Part shown: in pieces, positions 51,212 through 61,169 of the stretch
How positions within the stretch are numbered: the stretch's first letter is position 1
How the letters are laid out: every line of letters begins with the position of its first letter
NCBI GenBank assembly: GCA_964461135.1
Contig: CAYWTB010000018.1
Span: 1 to 63,482, forward strand
Reading direction: 5' to 3'
Source of the DNA: RQOF01 sp964461135
GTDB taxonomy: Bacteria; Calditrichota; Calditrichia; RBG-13-44-9
Length of the DNA stretch: 63,482 nt
Position numbers and translations under genes: made by a program
The notes under the pieces: model-generated
Told to the model about the DNA's origin: nothing
The model's database searches: none
Seen by the model: the letters and a program-made list of their open reading frames with translations, nothing else

Positions 51212-52516
51212 TTACTCCTTATTATTTTTTATTTCGGCATGGTTTACCACGGACAAAATTTTCCGGATGGTTTTACCAGTGGCTCCCCCATGGTCCTGCA
51301 CCACCTTATAGGCCTGCCAGCCGGATTCCTGCCGGTACACATCGTTGATGATAAACTTTTCCACCACATGCTGGATTTCCGGGGCATCCTGGACTTCCCA
51401 CCCGCCCTTTCCGGCTTTCAACAATTGCGCTTCGTGAGAGTTCTGGTTCACCGGCCCGAATATAACAGGTATTTTATAAACCGCCGCCTCCAGTACGTTG
51501 TGAATATTCTGTTTGAAACTGCCGCCAACATAGGCGACTTTGCCGATTCCATACAGATTGGCCAGAACTCCAATCTGGTCAATAATGATTATTCTCTCAT
51601 CCTGGTATTCATCCAACCGGGATAGCAATATAACCGGCAGGTTGTCCAGGTGTATCTGTAATTCCTCCAGATGGGCCGGTGTCGGTTCATGAGGACAGAT
51701 AATGAACATGGTCTTCTCATGTTTTTTTAGCAGGTTTTTCAAAGCCGGAATCAGATAAACATGATCTTCCGGCCAGGTACTGCCCGCCACCATTACCCAG
51801 CGGTTTTTATAAATATCCGGCGGCACAAACTGTTTGCGCAGGGATTCATCCCGACGGTAAATCACCTGATCATATTTGGTATCTCCTACCACCATGCATT
51901 TTCCATTGTTAACCAGGCGGGAAAAATTATAGCGATCCGATGGTGATACTGCCAGAATCCGGGTGAAATGCTTATAAACGGCACGATTAAAAGGTCGCAT
52001 CAGCCAGAACAGGCGGCTGCTCTGCTCATGCAGGGAGGCATTGATAAGAAAAAGAGGAACATGAAACAACCGGCAGAACCACACCTGGTTAGGCCATACA
52101 TCGTGTTTGGCCACAATCCACAGGGATGGTTTTACTTTCCTCATGAAAGTCCACAGAGAAAAGAGGCATTCATGCGGCGAATACATGAAATAGTCCACAG
52201 TTGGAAAAGATTTTACATTTTCATATCCGGAGGGAGAAAAAAACAGCACCAGGACATTGTAATCCGGTCTCTCTTTTTTGAATTCCACCAGGAACGGTTT
52301 GGTATGTTCAAATTCTCCCATGGAAGCGCAATGCAGGACCATTACCGGATGCTGTGAATTCTTTGTTAGAAATGGTTTCAGCTGCCGGGACAGACCGAAC
52401 CGGCTCCACAATCCTTTTCTGACCTTGGCATTGAACAAAGAAATGAGAAACAGAGCCAGGTAAAATAATGGGAGAAAAAGTACATTATATACGAGCGCAT
52501 AAAAAATAGAATTCAT
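51212..52516 (-). CDS. waaA: 3-deoxy-D-manno-octulosonic acid (Kdo) transferase
   Basis: This 434-residue protein is a GT30-family Kdo transferase, which adds Kdo to lipid A at the inner membrane. It starts with an N-terminal membrane anchor (VYNVLFLPLFYLALFLISLF). Family blocks are VMVLHCASMGEFEHTKPFLV near 58, VDYFMYSPHECLFSLWTFMR near 105 and VAYVGGSFKQNIHNVLEAAV near 330, where KQNIHNVLE is the typical 'H-N-x-x-E' segment. The start is the ATG at 52516, since an in-frame ATG 18 codons upstream lacks a ribosome site. It is the last gene of a PBP1A-rsgA-waaA run. It shows that the cell makes lipopolysaccharide. Confidence 0.92.
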   Translation of the reverse strand: MNSIFYALVYNVLFLPLFYLALFLISLFNAKVRKGLWSRFGLSRQLKPFLTKNSQHPVMVLHCASMGEFEHTKPFLVEFKKERPDYNVLVLFFSPSGYENVKSFPTVDYFMYSPHECLFSLWTFMRKVKPSLWIVAKHDVWPNQVWFCRLFHVPLFLINASLHEQSSRLFWLMRPFNRAVYKHFTRILAVSPSDRYNFSRLVNNGKCMVVGDTKYDQVIYRRDESLRKQFVPPDIYKNRWVMVAGSTWPEDHVYLIPALKNLLKKHEKTMFIICPHEPTPAHLEELQIHLDNLPVILLSRLDEYQDERIIIIDQIGVLANLYGIGKVAYVGGSFKQNIHNVLEAAVYKIPVIFGPVNQNSHEAQLLKAGKGGWEVQDAPEIQHVVEKFIINDVYRQESGWQAYKVVQDHGGATGKTIRKILSVVNHAEIKNNKE

Positions 52517-52618
52517 TCCAGTTCCCCGGGGTCCGATCATTCTCATGGACCCGCCAGAAAATGACTGCAATTTTGGCCTTTAAAATAACACTTTTAATAC
52601 TATATAATGCAATAATTT

Positions 52619-53578
52619 TTACTGTTTTTTAATAAGTTCATAGGGAGCAGCACGCAAATCATGATAAATATTAAGGTAATTTTTATAGCGTTCCCGGAAA
52701 ATTTGTCCCTCTTCCACTGCCTCTTTCACTGCACAGCCCGGTTCTCTGATATGATTACAATCATTAAACTGACACTGCTCACTGTAATTCCGGAATTCCA
52801 CAAAATAATGCTTTAAATCATTCCGGAAAATATCCCACAGTCCCAGTTCGCGGACACCGGGGGTATCGATAACATATCCGCCGAATGAGAGGGGAAAAAG
52901 TTCAACAAAGCTGGTAGCATGTTTTCCCTTTTGAGTTTTACCACTGACTTCGGCAATTTTCAAATCGAGACCTGGTTCAATTTTCTGAATAAGCGAACTC
53001 TTACCGACCCCGGAGTGTCCCACCAGTACTGAAACATTATCAAGTAAAACCGCTTTAAACTCCTGCAGACCTTCTTCCCGCAGAGCGGACACATAATAAA
53101 ACGGATATCTCAGTTTACGGTAATAAGCGGCATATGAATCAAATTGAGAGGGCCCGGCCAGGTCCATTTTATTAAGACAAATTAGGCTGCGCAATTCATT
53201 CTTTTCAGCGATGACCAGATAACGGTCCAGCAGTCCCGATTTGAAAGCCGGCTGTTTCACCGAGAGGATAATGACCATCTGATCGATATTGACGGCAATT
53301 ACATGTTCGCGGTAGGCTTTTCCCTCCACCGCTCGGCTGAGCCTGGAGGTGCGCGGAAAAATCTTTTTAATCACCCCCTCTCCGGCGGGAAGACATTCCA
53401 CCAGAACATTGTCACCTACTTTAACATTGCTGATGTCCTCCTTGCCTGCGCCGGCAATCTTTCCGCGAACACTGCAGGTAATAACCTGCAGGGGAGTACT
53501 GACAACATAATGATTCCGGGTGGCCTTAATGACTTTTCCGCTGAGGGTTTTGTTCTCCTCCATAAGCCGGTTCAGCAT
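52619..53578 (-). CDS. rsgA: Ribosome small subunit-dependent GTPase RsgA
   Basis: This 319-residue protein has an OB-fold N-terminus, a circularly permuted GTPase (LICLNKMDLAGPSQFD as G4 near 128, then G1 VLVGHSGVGKSSLIQKI near 183, G3 DTPGVRELGLW near 238) and a zinc end with CQFNDCNHIREPGC near 272. It matures the 30S subunit. Length and order are standard. It follows the PBP1A gene and precedes waaA, with gaps of about 90-100 bases. The link between these is only positional. Confidence 0.96.
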   Translation of the reverse strand: MLNRLMEENKTLSGKVIKATRNHYVVSTPLQVITCSVRGKIAGAGKEDISNVKVGDNVLVECLPAGEGVIKKIFPRTSRLSRAVEGKAYREHVIAVNIDQMVIILSVKQPAFKSGLLDRYLVIAEKNELRSLICLNKMDLAGPSQFDSYAAYYRKLRYPFYYVSALREEGLQEFKAVLLDNVSVLVGHSGVGKSSLIQKIEPGLDLKIAEVSGKTQKGKHATSFVELFPLSFGGYVIDTPGVRELGLWDIFRNDLKHYFVEFRNYSEQCQFNDCNHIREPGCAVKEAVEEGQIFRERYKNYLNIYHDLRAAPYELIKKQ

Positions 53579-53670
53579 CCATTAGGATTTAAACACTTTA
53601 CCATGGGAAGATTGCCCCGAATTATACCTGCAGATAAACCGTATCTTATCCCTGTCCGGTTAATTATTGT

Positions 53671-55758
53671 TCAGAAAATAACGCTTTTCTTCTTTTTGTT
53701 GGCAGATGGACCCCCGTGCAGGGGACACATTTCCGTGGGATGATATTTAACATTAAAAACTTCGTTTAAAATTTTTGGGCAGTAGTTGGTAGCCAGCTCA
53801 CCACTTTCTTCGCACACCTGCAGGGAAATAACATCCGTGGGCTGTTGAAAGGTTTCGTCCGGAATTTTTATCGACTTATAAACGCGATTGATAAATTCCG
53901 CCCAGATTGGGAGAGCAGCCACTGCACCGGATTCACCGCGTCCCAGTGAAAGCTGGGGATCATCGAAGCCCACCCATACACCGGCCGTTAAAGCGGGGGT
54001 AAAACCTACAAACCAGGCATCGGTAAAATCGTTGGTGGTGCCGGTTTTCCCGGCTGCTGGCTTATTAAATCCATATTTCCAACGCAAACTCCCACCGGTA
54101 CCTGCGTTCACTACGGATTCCAGCATGCTGGTCATGATAAATGCAGTGGCTTTGCTTAAAACTTCGTTCCTGTGGGTAGACGTTTTATAAATGACGTTTC
54201 CGTAGCGGTCTTCTATGCTGGAAATAGAAATAGGCTCCACCCGTACGCCCTGGTTGGCAAAAATTCCAAATGCTGATACCAGTTCAATCGGAATCACCTC
54301 TGAACTGCCCAGCGCAAGAGTTGGAAACGGGCGTAAGGGCGTACTTATACCCATTTTGTGGGCATAATCCACCACCGTGGCCGGGGTAATTTCCTGGATA
54401 AGGCGGACTGCCACCAGGTTTATGGAATTGGCCAGTGCTTCCCTGACGGTTGTTAATCCACCGAATGTCTTGCTGTAATTTTCAGGATCCCAGCGGCTTC
54501 CATCGGGATTTATCACCACTACCGGCTGATTCAGAAACTTATCCACTGTAGTATAGCCGTTATCAATAGCCGCGGTATACAGAAATGGTTTAAAGGCGGA
54601 TCCCGGCTGACGTTTCGCCTGCACAGCCCTGTTGAATTTAGACTCAGTAAAATCCCGGCCTCCAACCATGGCCATAATATGGCCATTCTGATGATTTATG
54701 ACCACGAAGGCAATCTGGACCTTGGATTTTTCGGCGAATACCGAATCCGGCAAGTCCAGTTTCTTTTTCAACGGCAGCAATTTTTTCTCCGCCCGTGCCT
54801 GTAATTCCGGAAGATGCAGATACACCGCCGAGTCCACCGCTGTCTGTACTCGTGTATTCAAAGTGGTGTATACATTCAGCCCATCTTCAAAAATGTTTAC
54901 CCCCAGGGAGTCCCCGATTACCTGCAGTTGCTGTCTCACATACTCAGTAAAATATGGGGCGATTTTGCTCTCCAGCTGAAATTCTTTGATCTGCAGGGGC
55001 AACTGGCTCAGACTGTCGTACTGGCTTTCAGTGAGGGCACCGGTCACCACCATATTTCGCAGCACAAAATTTCTCCGGGAGAGCGACCTGTCCGGATGAT
55101 TAATCGGTGAATAATAAGCCGGAAGATTCAGCAGAGGAATAAGGGTTGCACTTTCTTCAATAGTCAGGTCTGCAACATCCTTGTCAAAATATTTCTTGGC
55201 GGCCGCCTGAATTCCGTAAACGCCGTGGCCAAAATAGGCCTGATTCAGATACATTTCCAGGATTTCCGGTTTGGAATAGGTTCGCTCAATCTGAATGGCG
55301 GTTATGATTTCCCGCAATTTACGGCTCATTGTTTTGTGAAATCCAAAATAGAGATTACGCGCCAGTTGCATGGTAATGGTACTGAATCCCTGCCGGAAAC
55401 TGAGAGTGGTCAGATCAATAAAAATGACCTTGGGGATCCGCTTTGCGTCGATGCCCCAGTGAGAATAAAACCGTCGGTCTTCGGTAGACAGTAGCGCCTG
55501 AATGGTATGGTCCGGAATTTTTTCATTGGGAATATACACACGGTTGAATTTATAAAGCTCATGGATCAACTCTCCGTCCTCGGAATAAACCCGGGTTACC
55601 AGGGCGGGATCTATATTTTCCAGTTCCGTGAGAGAGGGCAGCCCGCTAAGCAAATAAATAAAATAACCTATAATGATGACGGAAAATGTTCCGATTAGAA
55701 TAGTTTTCTTATGTTCCTGAAACTGCGACCATAGATTTTGCATTTGCTTGTAATTCAC
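53671..55758 (-). CDS. mrcA: Class A penicillin-binding protein 1A
   Basis: This 695-residue bifunctional enzyme has a membrane anchor (ILIGTFSVIIIGYFIYLLS near 20) and a glycosyltransferase domain with the catalytic Glu in STEDRRFYSHWGIDAKRIPK near 90 and GFSTITMQLARNLYFGF near 120. The transpeptidase domain has S-x-x-K in RQPGSAFKPFLYTAAID near 380, S-x-N in ANSINLVAVRLIQEIT near 440, and K-T-G in AAGKTGTTNDFTDAWF near 570. It polymerises and cross-links peptidoglycan in the periplasm. The start is GTG at 55758, with ATG at 55743 as alternative. An LpoA-like protein, the usual activator type, is at 12.3-14.2 kb. Confidence 0.95.
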   Translation of the reverse strand: MNYKQMQNLWSQFQEHKKTILIGTFSVIIIGYFIYLLSGLPSLTELENIDPALVTRVYSEDGELIHELYKFNRVYIPNEKIPDHTIQALLSTEDRRFYSHWGIDAKRIPKVIFIDLTTLSFRQGFSTITMQLARNLYFGFHKTMSRKLREIITAIQIERTYSKPEILEMYLNQAYFGHGVYGIQAAAKKYFDKDVADLTIEESATLIPLLNLPAYYSPINHPDRSLSRRNFVLRNMVVTGALTESQYDSLSQLPLQIKEFQLESKIAPYFTEYVRQQLQVIGDSLGVNIFEDGLNVYTTLNTRVQTAVDSAVYLHLPELQARAEKKLLPLKKKLDLPDSVFAEKSKVQIAFVVINHQNGHIMAMVGGRDFTESKFNRAVQAKRQPGSAFKPFLYTAAIDNGYTTVDKFLNQPVVVINPDGSRWDPENYSKTFGGLTTVREALANSINLVAVRLIQEITPATVVDYAHKMGISTPLRPFPTLALGSSEVIPIELVSAFGIFANQGVRVEPISISSIEDRYGNVIYKTSTHRNEVLSKATAFIMTSMLESVVNAGTGGSLRWKYGFNKPAAGKTGTTNDFTDAWFVGFTPALTAGVWVGFDDPQLSLGRGESGAVAALPIWAEFINRVYKSIKIPDETFQQPTDVISLQVCEESGELATNYCPKILNEVFNVKYHPTEMCPLHGGPSANKKKKSVIF

Positions 55759-55980
55759 GTTTTCTCTTTATTTTCGTTTTTATGTTGTGTTTAAAGATTA
55801 AGAAATCAGATAGTTCCCGCCAATGGGAACTTGTTTCCCAATTAATAATTCAATTATGGCAGTTGAAATTAGAGTTTGACATTATTGAATGCAAGCTCTT
55901 TTTCTTGAAGCCTCGCGGCAAAAATTCTACCTGGTATTAAGGGAAAATTAAAATTATATTAGACGTTCTATCAAACATAA

Positions 55981-57675
55981 ATGAATTACATGATGACTTA
56001 TATTAAACTGTTCATTTTAACTGCTTTAACTTTCTCCTTTATGGGGTGTGCGTCCGGCTCAAAGATGCATTCTCCGGGCAGCGATTCACCGAACCCGCAG
56101 GATTCCAAAGCATATGAGCATTTTTTCAACGGGGCCATGCTGGATTTCCAGGATGAATATGAAAAAGCCCTGATAGAATATTACCAGGCCCTCCTATATG
56201 ATTCCACATCCGCCCAGATCCGCAAATCCATCGCCAGGGACCTGATGCGGTTACAACATTATGAAAGTGCCGCAAAATACCTGCAACAGGCGCTCAGTAT
56301 GAATCCCAAAGACCGGGAAATCCTGAATTATCTGGCAGAAGCCAGTTATAATCTTCAAAACTATCAGTCGTCCATTGAATATTACAACCGGTTGTTTAAA
56401 CTCGATCCTTATAACACTACCGTGCAGAATAATATCATTTATCTTTACACACAACTGAAGATGGATCAGGCACTTCTTAATTTTTATAAAACCCTGATGG
56501 TCTATTACCCGGATGACAGCAGCTACGCTATTCAGTATGCCATGTCCAATCTAAAACAGAAAAATGTGGACGAAGCCCAGCGGGTGCTGGAAAAAGTAGT
56601 GACCACGGATTCCACCGAACTCAACGCCCTGGTGGTACTGGGAAATCTTTATGAAATCAAAAAAGATACAAATAATGCCATTCAAACCTATAAAAAGATA
56701 CTGGCAGCGGATCCTGACAACGAGGAAGTACTTAACCGGGTTTACCGCATCCTACGGGTGAAGGGAGACTGGCAAGAAATTGTGCAATTATATTCATCCC
56801 TCCTTACCCTTCATCCGGAAAATGCCCAGCTGCGATTGATGCTGGCGGAAGCCTATTATTTTCAGGAAAATATGGATGAGGCGCAGCGGGTAGTGGAACC
56901 GGTAACAGAGAATGCAACCTACGCGGCAGCAGCCTATGAATTACTGGGACGGATCGCTTTTGAGAAAGAAGATTTCGAAAATGCCCTGAAATATTTTACC
57001 TCGCTCACCGAGGAAAATCCGGAAAACCGCTTCGGCTGGCTGTTTCTGGCAGTAATATACAATCGACAAAACAAATTTGAACAGAGCAGCAATGTACTGG
57101 AAAATGCATTAAATATTCTTCCCAGAGACGCAGATCTATTGTCCATGTATGGCTCAACCCTCAGCCAGCAGGGCCGGGATCAGCAGGCTCTGAAGCCGCT
57201 GGAAAAATCTCTGGAGCTGGACCAGGAAAACATAAGTACAATCTCTTCCCTGGCTGCGGTATATGACAAGCTGCAGATGTGGAACAAATCAGATTCTCTT
57301 TATATTAATGCCCTGAAAAAAGAACCTGATAATGCCCTTCTGCTAAATAATTACAGTTATTCGCTGGCACAGCGGAATCTGCAGCTGGAAAAAGCTCTGG
57401 ACCTGGTAACACGGGCCCTGGAACTGGACCCTGGCAATAGCGCCTATCTGGATACCAAAGGGTGGATCTATTACAAGTTGGGACAATACGACCAGGCCCT
57501 GGAATTTATCGGTAAGGCGCTGGAATCCCGGGAAGAAAGTGCCGAAGTTCTGGAACACATGGGTGATGTTTATTTTAAAAAGGGTCAGCCTGAGCAAGCC
57601 AAAAAATACTGGCAGCAAGCTCTGGAAAAGGATCCCTCCAATACAAATCTGGCTCAAAAAATCCAGGATCTATGA
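55981..57675 (+). CDS. TPR-repeat lipoprotein
   Basis: This 564-residue lipoprotein has a lipobox FMGC at Cys23. At least eight TPR-like repeats fill the rest, for example ARDLMRLQHYESAAKYLQQA near 75, AEASYNLQNYQSSIEYYNRL near 120, IAFEKEDFENALKYFTSL near 320 and GWIYYKLGQYDQALEFIGKA near 500. Such proteins assemble complexes at the outer membrane. It overlaps the next gene (DUF4292 lipoprotein) by four bases, a pairing that fits a shared lipoprotein complex. The name and partner of this pair are not known to me. Confidence 0.85.
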   Translation: MNYMMTYIKLFILTALTFSFMGCASGSKMHSPGSDSPNPQDSKAYEHFFNGAMLDFQDEYEKALIEYYQALLYDSTSAQIRKSIARDLMRLQHYESAAKYLQQALSMNPKDREILNYLAEASYNLQNYQSSIEYYNRLFKLDPYNTTVQNNIIYLYTQLKMDQALLNFYKTLMVYYPDDSSYAIQYAMSNLKQKNVDEAQRVLEKVVTTDSTELNALVVLGNLYEIKKDTNNAIQTYKKILAADPDNEEVLNRVYRILRVKGDWQEIVQLYSSLLTLHPENAQLRLMLAEAYYFQENMDEAQRVVEPVTENATYAAAAYELLGRIAFEKEDFENALKYFTSLTEENPENRFGWLFLAVIYNRQNKFEQSSNVLENALNILPRDADLLSMYGSTLSQQGRDQQALKPLEKSLELDQENISTISSLAAVYDKLQMWNKSDSLYINALKKEPDNALLLNNYSYSLAQRNLQLEKALDLVTRALELDPGNSAYLDTKGWIYYKLGQYDQALEFIGKALESREESAEVLEHMGDVYFKKGQPEQAKKYWQQALEKDPSNTNLAQKIQDL

Positions 57676-58442
57676 AAAAATTTACCGGCGTTGTATGGGG
57701 TCTGCTGATTCTGTATTTTGCAGGGTGTACCCCTGGCACCGTTTATAAACAACCACCACCCTCCTTCACCGCATTGAGCGAGTGGCCGCATTATTATCAG
57801 AAAAATTTTGAGATGCTCCGCAGTATGCTGTCAGAAGCGCTTATCAGCCTTGAATCCCCATCCATGGCAGTAAATTTCACGGTGAATATGCTTTATGCCC
57901 CCCCGGACACTTTATTTATTCAGGCAGAGGGACCATTTGGCATTGACGTGGGAAAATTCTTTATCGGCCGGCAACGGTTTATTATTTATAATCAGTTCAA
58001 TAACACCTTTATAACAGGATCCCTGGATGACAAATTCACCAGTACATTTCTGGAGACCCATCTGACACTCAGAGAGATAAAAAATGCTTTTACCGGGTAT
58101 GCTCCGCTGCCATCCGGATTACAGTTGGTGGATGAACAGCATGGTATTTTCTCCGCCCTGGTGGACGGTAAAAAATACCGGTATCAGGTCAATCCAACCT
58201 CAGGCTACCTGGAAAATCTGGAAATTATAAGCGACAATCAGGTCATCTTCCGGGAAGAGTTTAAAAACTATACCTCCATTGAAAAAATCATTATTCCCCG
58301 CTTGATTCGCCTTACCCTGCCACAGAAAAAGGAAATGGTTGCTATTTATCATAAAAATATCAAAATTAACAGCAAAATTGACCCGAACTATTATACTATA
58401 GTCATCGGAACCAAAGTAAAACAACTGTTTATCAGTAACTGA
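57672..58442 (+). CDS. DUF4292-family lipoprotein
   Basis: This 256-residue lipoprotein has a lipobox FAGC at Cys19. The mature part has a beta-rich fold with the pattern SPSMAVNFTVNMLYAPPDTL and IQAEGPFGIDVGKFFIGRQR near residues 75-110, then FITGSLDDKFTSTFLETHL. It matches DUF4292, LolA/LolB-like carriers of lipid. It may help move lipoproteins or lipids to the outer membrane, which is inference. Its start overlaps the end of the TPR lipoprotein gene (ATGA). Confidence 0.8.
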   Translation: MKKFTGVVWGLLILYFAGCTPGTVYKQPPPSFTALSEWPHYYQKNFEMLRSMLSEALISLESPSMAVNFTVNMLYAPPDTLFIQAEGPFGIDVGKFFIGRQRFIIYNQFNNTFITGSLDDKFTSTFLETHLTLREIKNAFTGYAPLPSGLQLVDEQHGIFSALVDGKKYRYQVNPTSGYLENLEIISDNQVIFREEFKNYTSIEKIIIPRLIRLTLPQKKEMVAIYHKNIKINSKIDPNYYTIVIGTKVKQLFISN

Positions 58443-58445
58443 ACC

Positions 58446-59372
58446 ATGGATATTTCAATTGTAATACCCGCCTTTAATGAAGCGGAATCTCTACCCGAAC
58501 TGGTCTCCGGAATCATGAAGGTAGAGCAGATCATGAAAAGGAAATTCGAAATTATAATTGTGGATGATGGCAGCCGGGATAATACCATTGAGATATTGAG
58601 GAATCTGAAAAAAGAGTATAAGAATTTACGGGTCATCAGTTTTCGCAGAAATTATGGAAAAAGTGCCGCCCTTTCTCAGGCCTTCAAGGCAGCCGAGGGA
58701 ACGTACATTATCACCATGGATGCGGACCTGCAGGACGACCCGGTAGAAATACCCAATTTGATTGACAAGATGGAAACGGATCGTTTAGATCTGGTTTCCG
58801 GCTGGAAGAAAAAACGCTTCGATCCCTTATCCAAAACGCTGCCTTCAAAATTATTTAATTTCGTAACATCATGCCTGACCGGAATAAAAATACACGATTT
58901 CAATTGCGGACTAAAAGCTTACCGCAATGACGTCATCAAAGATCTTGCTATTTATGGCGAACTGCACAGGTTCCTGCCGGTACTGGCTCACTGGAACGGT
59001 TTCAAAGTGGGGGAAATTGCAGTTCAGCACCATCCGCGCAAATACGGTAAAACCAAATTCGGCATATCACGGTTCTTCAATGGATTTTTCGACCTGCTTA
59101 CCGTTCTGTTCATTACCCGCTTTCAAGCCTCTCCCCTGCATATATTCGGTATGCTTGGCCTGGTGTCCGTTTTCCTGGGGCTGGTAATAGAGCTGTACCT
59201 CACTGTTCTCTGGTTCATGGGGGAAGGAATACGCAACCGGCCGTTATTCTTTCTGGGAATCCTGGGAATTATCGTGGGGGTTCAGTTCATTGTATTCGGA
59301 TTACTGGGTGAAATGATTGCTGCACGTTTTGCAGCCCAGGTTGAATATTCCATCAAAGAAAAAATAGACTGA
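58446..59372 (+). CDS. Family 2 glycosyltransferase (polyprenyl-phosphate type)
   Basis: This 308-residue protein has a GT-A fold: IVIPAFNEAESLPELVSGI at the start, IVDDGSRDNTIEILRNL near 38, RRNYGKSAALSQAFKAA near 63, MDADLQDDPVEIPNLID near 87 (D-x-D), and a C-terminal pair of membrane helices (about 232-256 and 268-292). This layout is that of DPM1/GtrB/ArnC-type enzymes, which link a sugar to undecaprenyl phosphate. The sugar is not determined. It starts three bases after the DUF4292 gene and may share its transcript. Confidence 0.9.
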   Translation: MDISIVIPAFNEAESLPELVSGIMKVEQIMKRKFEIIIVDDGSRDNTIEILRNLKKEYKNLRVISFRRNYGKSAALSQAFKAAEGTYIITMDADLQDDPVEIPNLIDKMETDRLDLVSGWKKKRFDPLSKTLPSKLFNFVTSCLTGIKIHDFNCGLKAYRNDVIKDLAIYGELHRFLPVLAHWNGFKVGEIAVQHHPRKYGKTKFGISRFFNGFFDLLTVLFITRFQASPLHIFGMLGLVSVFLGLVIELYLTVLWFMGEGIRNRPLFFLGILGIIVGVQFIVFGLLGEMIAARFAAQVEYSIKEKID

Positions 59373-59402
59373 AAATTCCTGTATGTGTGGTGAATTGTCG
59401 GG

Positions 59403-60455
59403 ATGAAGGATCACGATAAGAAAAATTATTTCAGATACAGTGTTATCGTCCCTTCCTACAACCGGCAGGACGAAATCAGGGAACTTTTGCAGTCCTTTAC
59501 TGTTCTGGATTTCGATCCTGACCGGCTGGAACTGATTATAGCCGATGACGGGTCGCAGGATGAGACAGAACAGGTGGCAGATTCGTTCCGCGGCCGGCTT
59601 CCCTTTCCCCTGTTTTTCCACAGGCAGGAAAACAGGGGTCCCGGCGCTGCCCGCAATATGGGTATGGAAAAAGCCGGCGGGGATTTTTTCATTTTCATAG
59701 ACAGTGACTGCAGTGTTCCGCCAAACTGGCTCAGGAACATCGACCGGCGGCTTCAGCGTCAGGATGCCGATGCCTTCGGTGGTCGGGACAGTTTTTTGCC
59801 CGGTTTCCCGGATTTGCTGAAGGCCATCAATTATTCCATGACTTCCTTTATTACTACCGGCGGCCTGCGGGGACGAAAAGGGAAAAAACTGGCAAAATTT
59901 TATCCGCGCAGTTTCAATATGGGCCTTTCCCGTGATCTCTACAAAAAAATCGGAGGGTTCGGAGCATTGCGCCACGGACAGGATATTGAATACAGTCACC
60001 GGATAATAAAAAGCGGAGCCCGCGTAATTTATATAAATGATGCGGTGGTCTACCACAAACGCCGGACCAGTATAATAAAATTTTACCGGCAGGTATTCAA
60101 CTGGGGAGTCGCACGAATCAACCTCTATAAAATCGATTCATCCATGCTGGAACCACTGCATGCCGCACCTGCAGTGGTCACCTTCCTGCTGGTCCTGTTC
60201 CTGATCACCAGCCTTTTCTGGGGAGCTTTCTGGATCTATTTCCGCTGGGTTCTGTTGGCGGCAGTAGGAATACTGCTCTTTTCCGCCCTGGATGCCACCT
60301 TTAAATATCGTTCGCCGCGCATGCTGTACCTGGTACCCCTCATCATGCCCCTCCAAATTGTCGGATACGGACTGGGTTTCATAACCGCCTTCCTTTACCG
60401 GATAGTTCTGGGAAGACCGGAATTCACCGGCTTCCGAAAACGATATTACCGCTAA
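59403..60455 (+). CDS. Family 2 glycosyltransferase with C-terminal membrane helices
   Basis: This 350-residue protein has a GT-A domain: YSVIVPSYNRQDEIRELLQS near 10, IADDGSQDETEQVADSF near 41, NRGPGAARNMGMEKAGG near 76 and IFIDSDCSVPPNWL near 99 (D-x-D). The later block DIEYSHRIIKSGARVIYIND near 195 resembles the ED motif region of this family. Two membrane helices near 250-275 and 280-300 and a third near 310-330 suggest an envelope role, perhaps in a lipid-linked surface polysaccharide. It follows the other GT2 gene by 30 bases. Confidence 0.87.
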   Translation: MKDHDKKNYFRYSVIVPSYNRQDEIRELLQSFTVLDFDPDRLELIIADDGSQDETEQVADSFRGRLPFPLFFHRQENRGPGAARNMGMEKAGGDFFIFIDSDCSVPPNWLRNIDRRLQRQDADAFGGRDSFLPGFPDLLKAINYSMTSFITTGGLRGRKGKKLAKFYPRSFNMGLSRDLYKKIGGFGALRHGQDIEYSHRIIKSGARVIYINDAVVYHKRRTSIIKFYRQVFNWGVARINLYKIDSSMLEPLHAAPAVVTFLLVLFLITSLFWGAFWIYFRWVLLAAVGILLFSALDATFKYRSPRMLYLVPLIMPLQIVGYGLGFITAFLYRIVLGRPEFTGFRKRYYR

Positions 60456-60557
60456 CAAACATTCTATGCGGCGGATCATTTTTATAAATTGTAAAACGAT
60501 TTAGCATTTTAAATTTTTTTTGTATATTTGGTTGAAAACAAAATTTCGGGTCCACGG

Positions 60558-61013
60558 ATGTCTTCAATTATCTCACCCCAGTCATTTTTTCCCAGGATAA
60601 AAGGAAGTATATCAGAAAAAAAGCAGGTTTACCAAAACTTCATCGATCTGACAGTCAGTAAAATCTTCCGGCTGAAATCCGAAGGCAATCTCGATTTTGG
60701 AGGAGGTGAATATTCTCCCTCCGCTACTGACCCCTGTTCCCCGGTAAAAAACAGTATAGACGATTCTTATGGATGGTGGAATCTGCATGAAGGTTACTTT
60801 CTTCTGGGCTATAATGAAAGTTTTTCCCTGCAGGACAACGAAGTGGCAGTCATTCAGCCACATCCCCATCTTCTGCATGCTGGTTGTTTTCATTCCACCC
60901 TGCTGCAGAAGAAGCTTGATGAGGATTTCCGTGTGCTGCTATGGGTTCAAAAACTGGGCGTGAACCTGAAGGAAAATGCCCGCATCTCGCAGCTGATGAT
61001 AATCAGCCTTTAA
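60558..61013 (+). CDS. dUTPase/dCTP-deaminase-fold protein, catalytic motifs not evident
   Basis: This protein of about 151 residues aligns by eye with the C-terminal beta fold of dUTPase and dCTP deaminase: NLHEGYFLLGYNESFSLQDN (pattern L-x-P-G-E-F-V-L-A), EVAVIQPHPHLLHAGCF (where enzymes have R-S-S-L-A-R-L-G) and ARISQLMIISL (M-R-I-A-Q-L-V-F). The Arg-Ser-Ser motif is replaced by P-H-P-H, so an enzyme role is doubtful. I use the ATG at 60558, and an in-frame alternative start lies ten codons upstream. Gaps of about 100 and 155 bases separate it from its neighbours. Confidence 0.65.
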   Translation: MSSIISPQSFFPRIKGSISEKKQVYQNFIDLTVSKIFRLKSEGNLDFGGGEYSPSATDPCSPVKNSIDDSYGWWNLHEGYFLLGYNESFSLQDNEVAVIQPHPHLLHAGCFHSTLLQKKLDEDFRVLLWVQKLGVNLKENARISQLMIISL

Positions 61014-61169
61014 ACCGGCAAAACTGAGACCAAGCGATCCGTTTAGGTTAAAGAAATAAATACCGGTAATCAACTACAGGATTTTTGAGCATTTAATTAT
61101 TTTCAGTTGATGCCATAAATAATCACTTCCGGGAAACCGGGATTTAAAAAATCACAGGAGGCACTGCTT

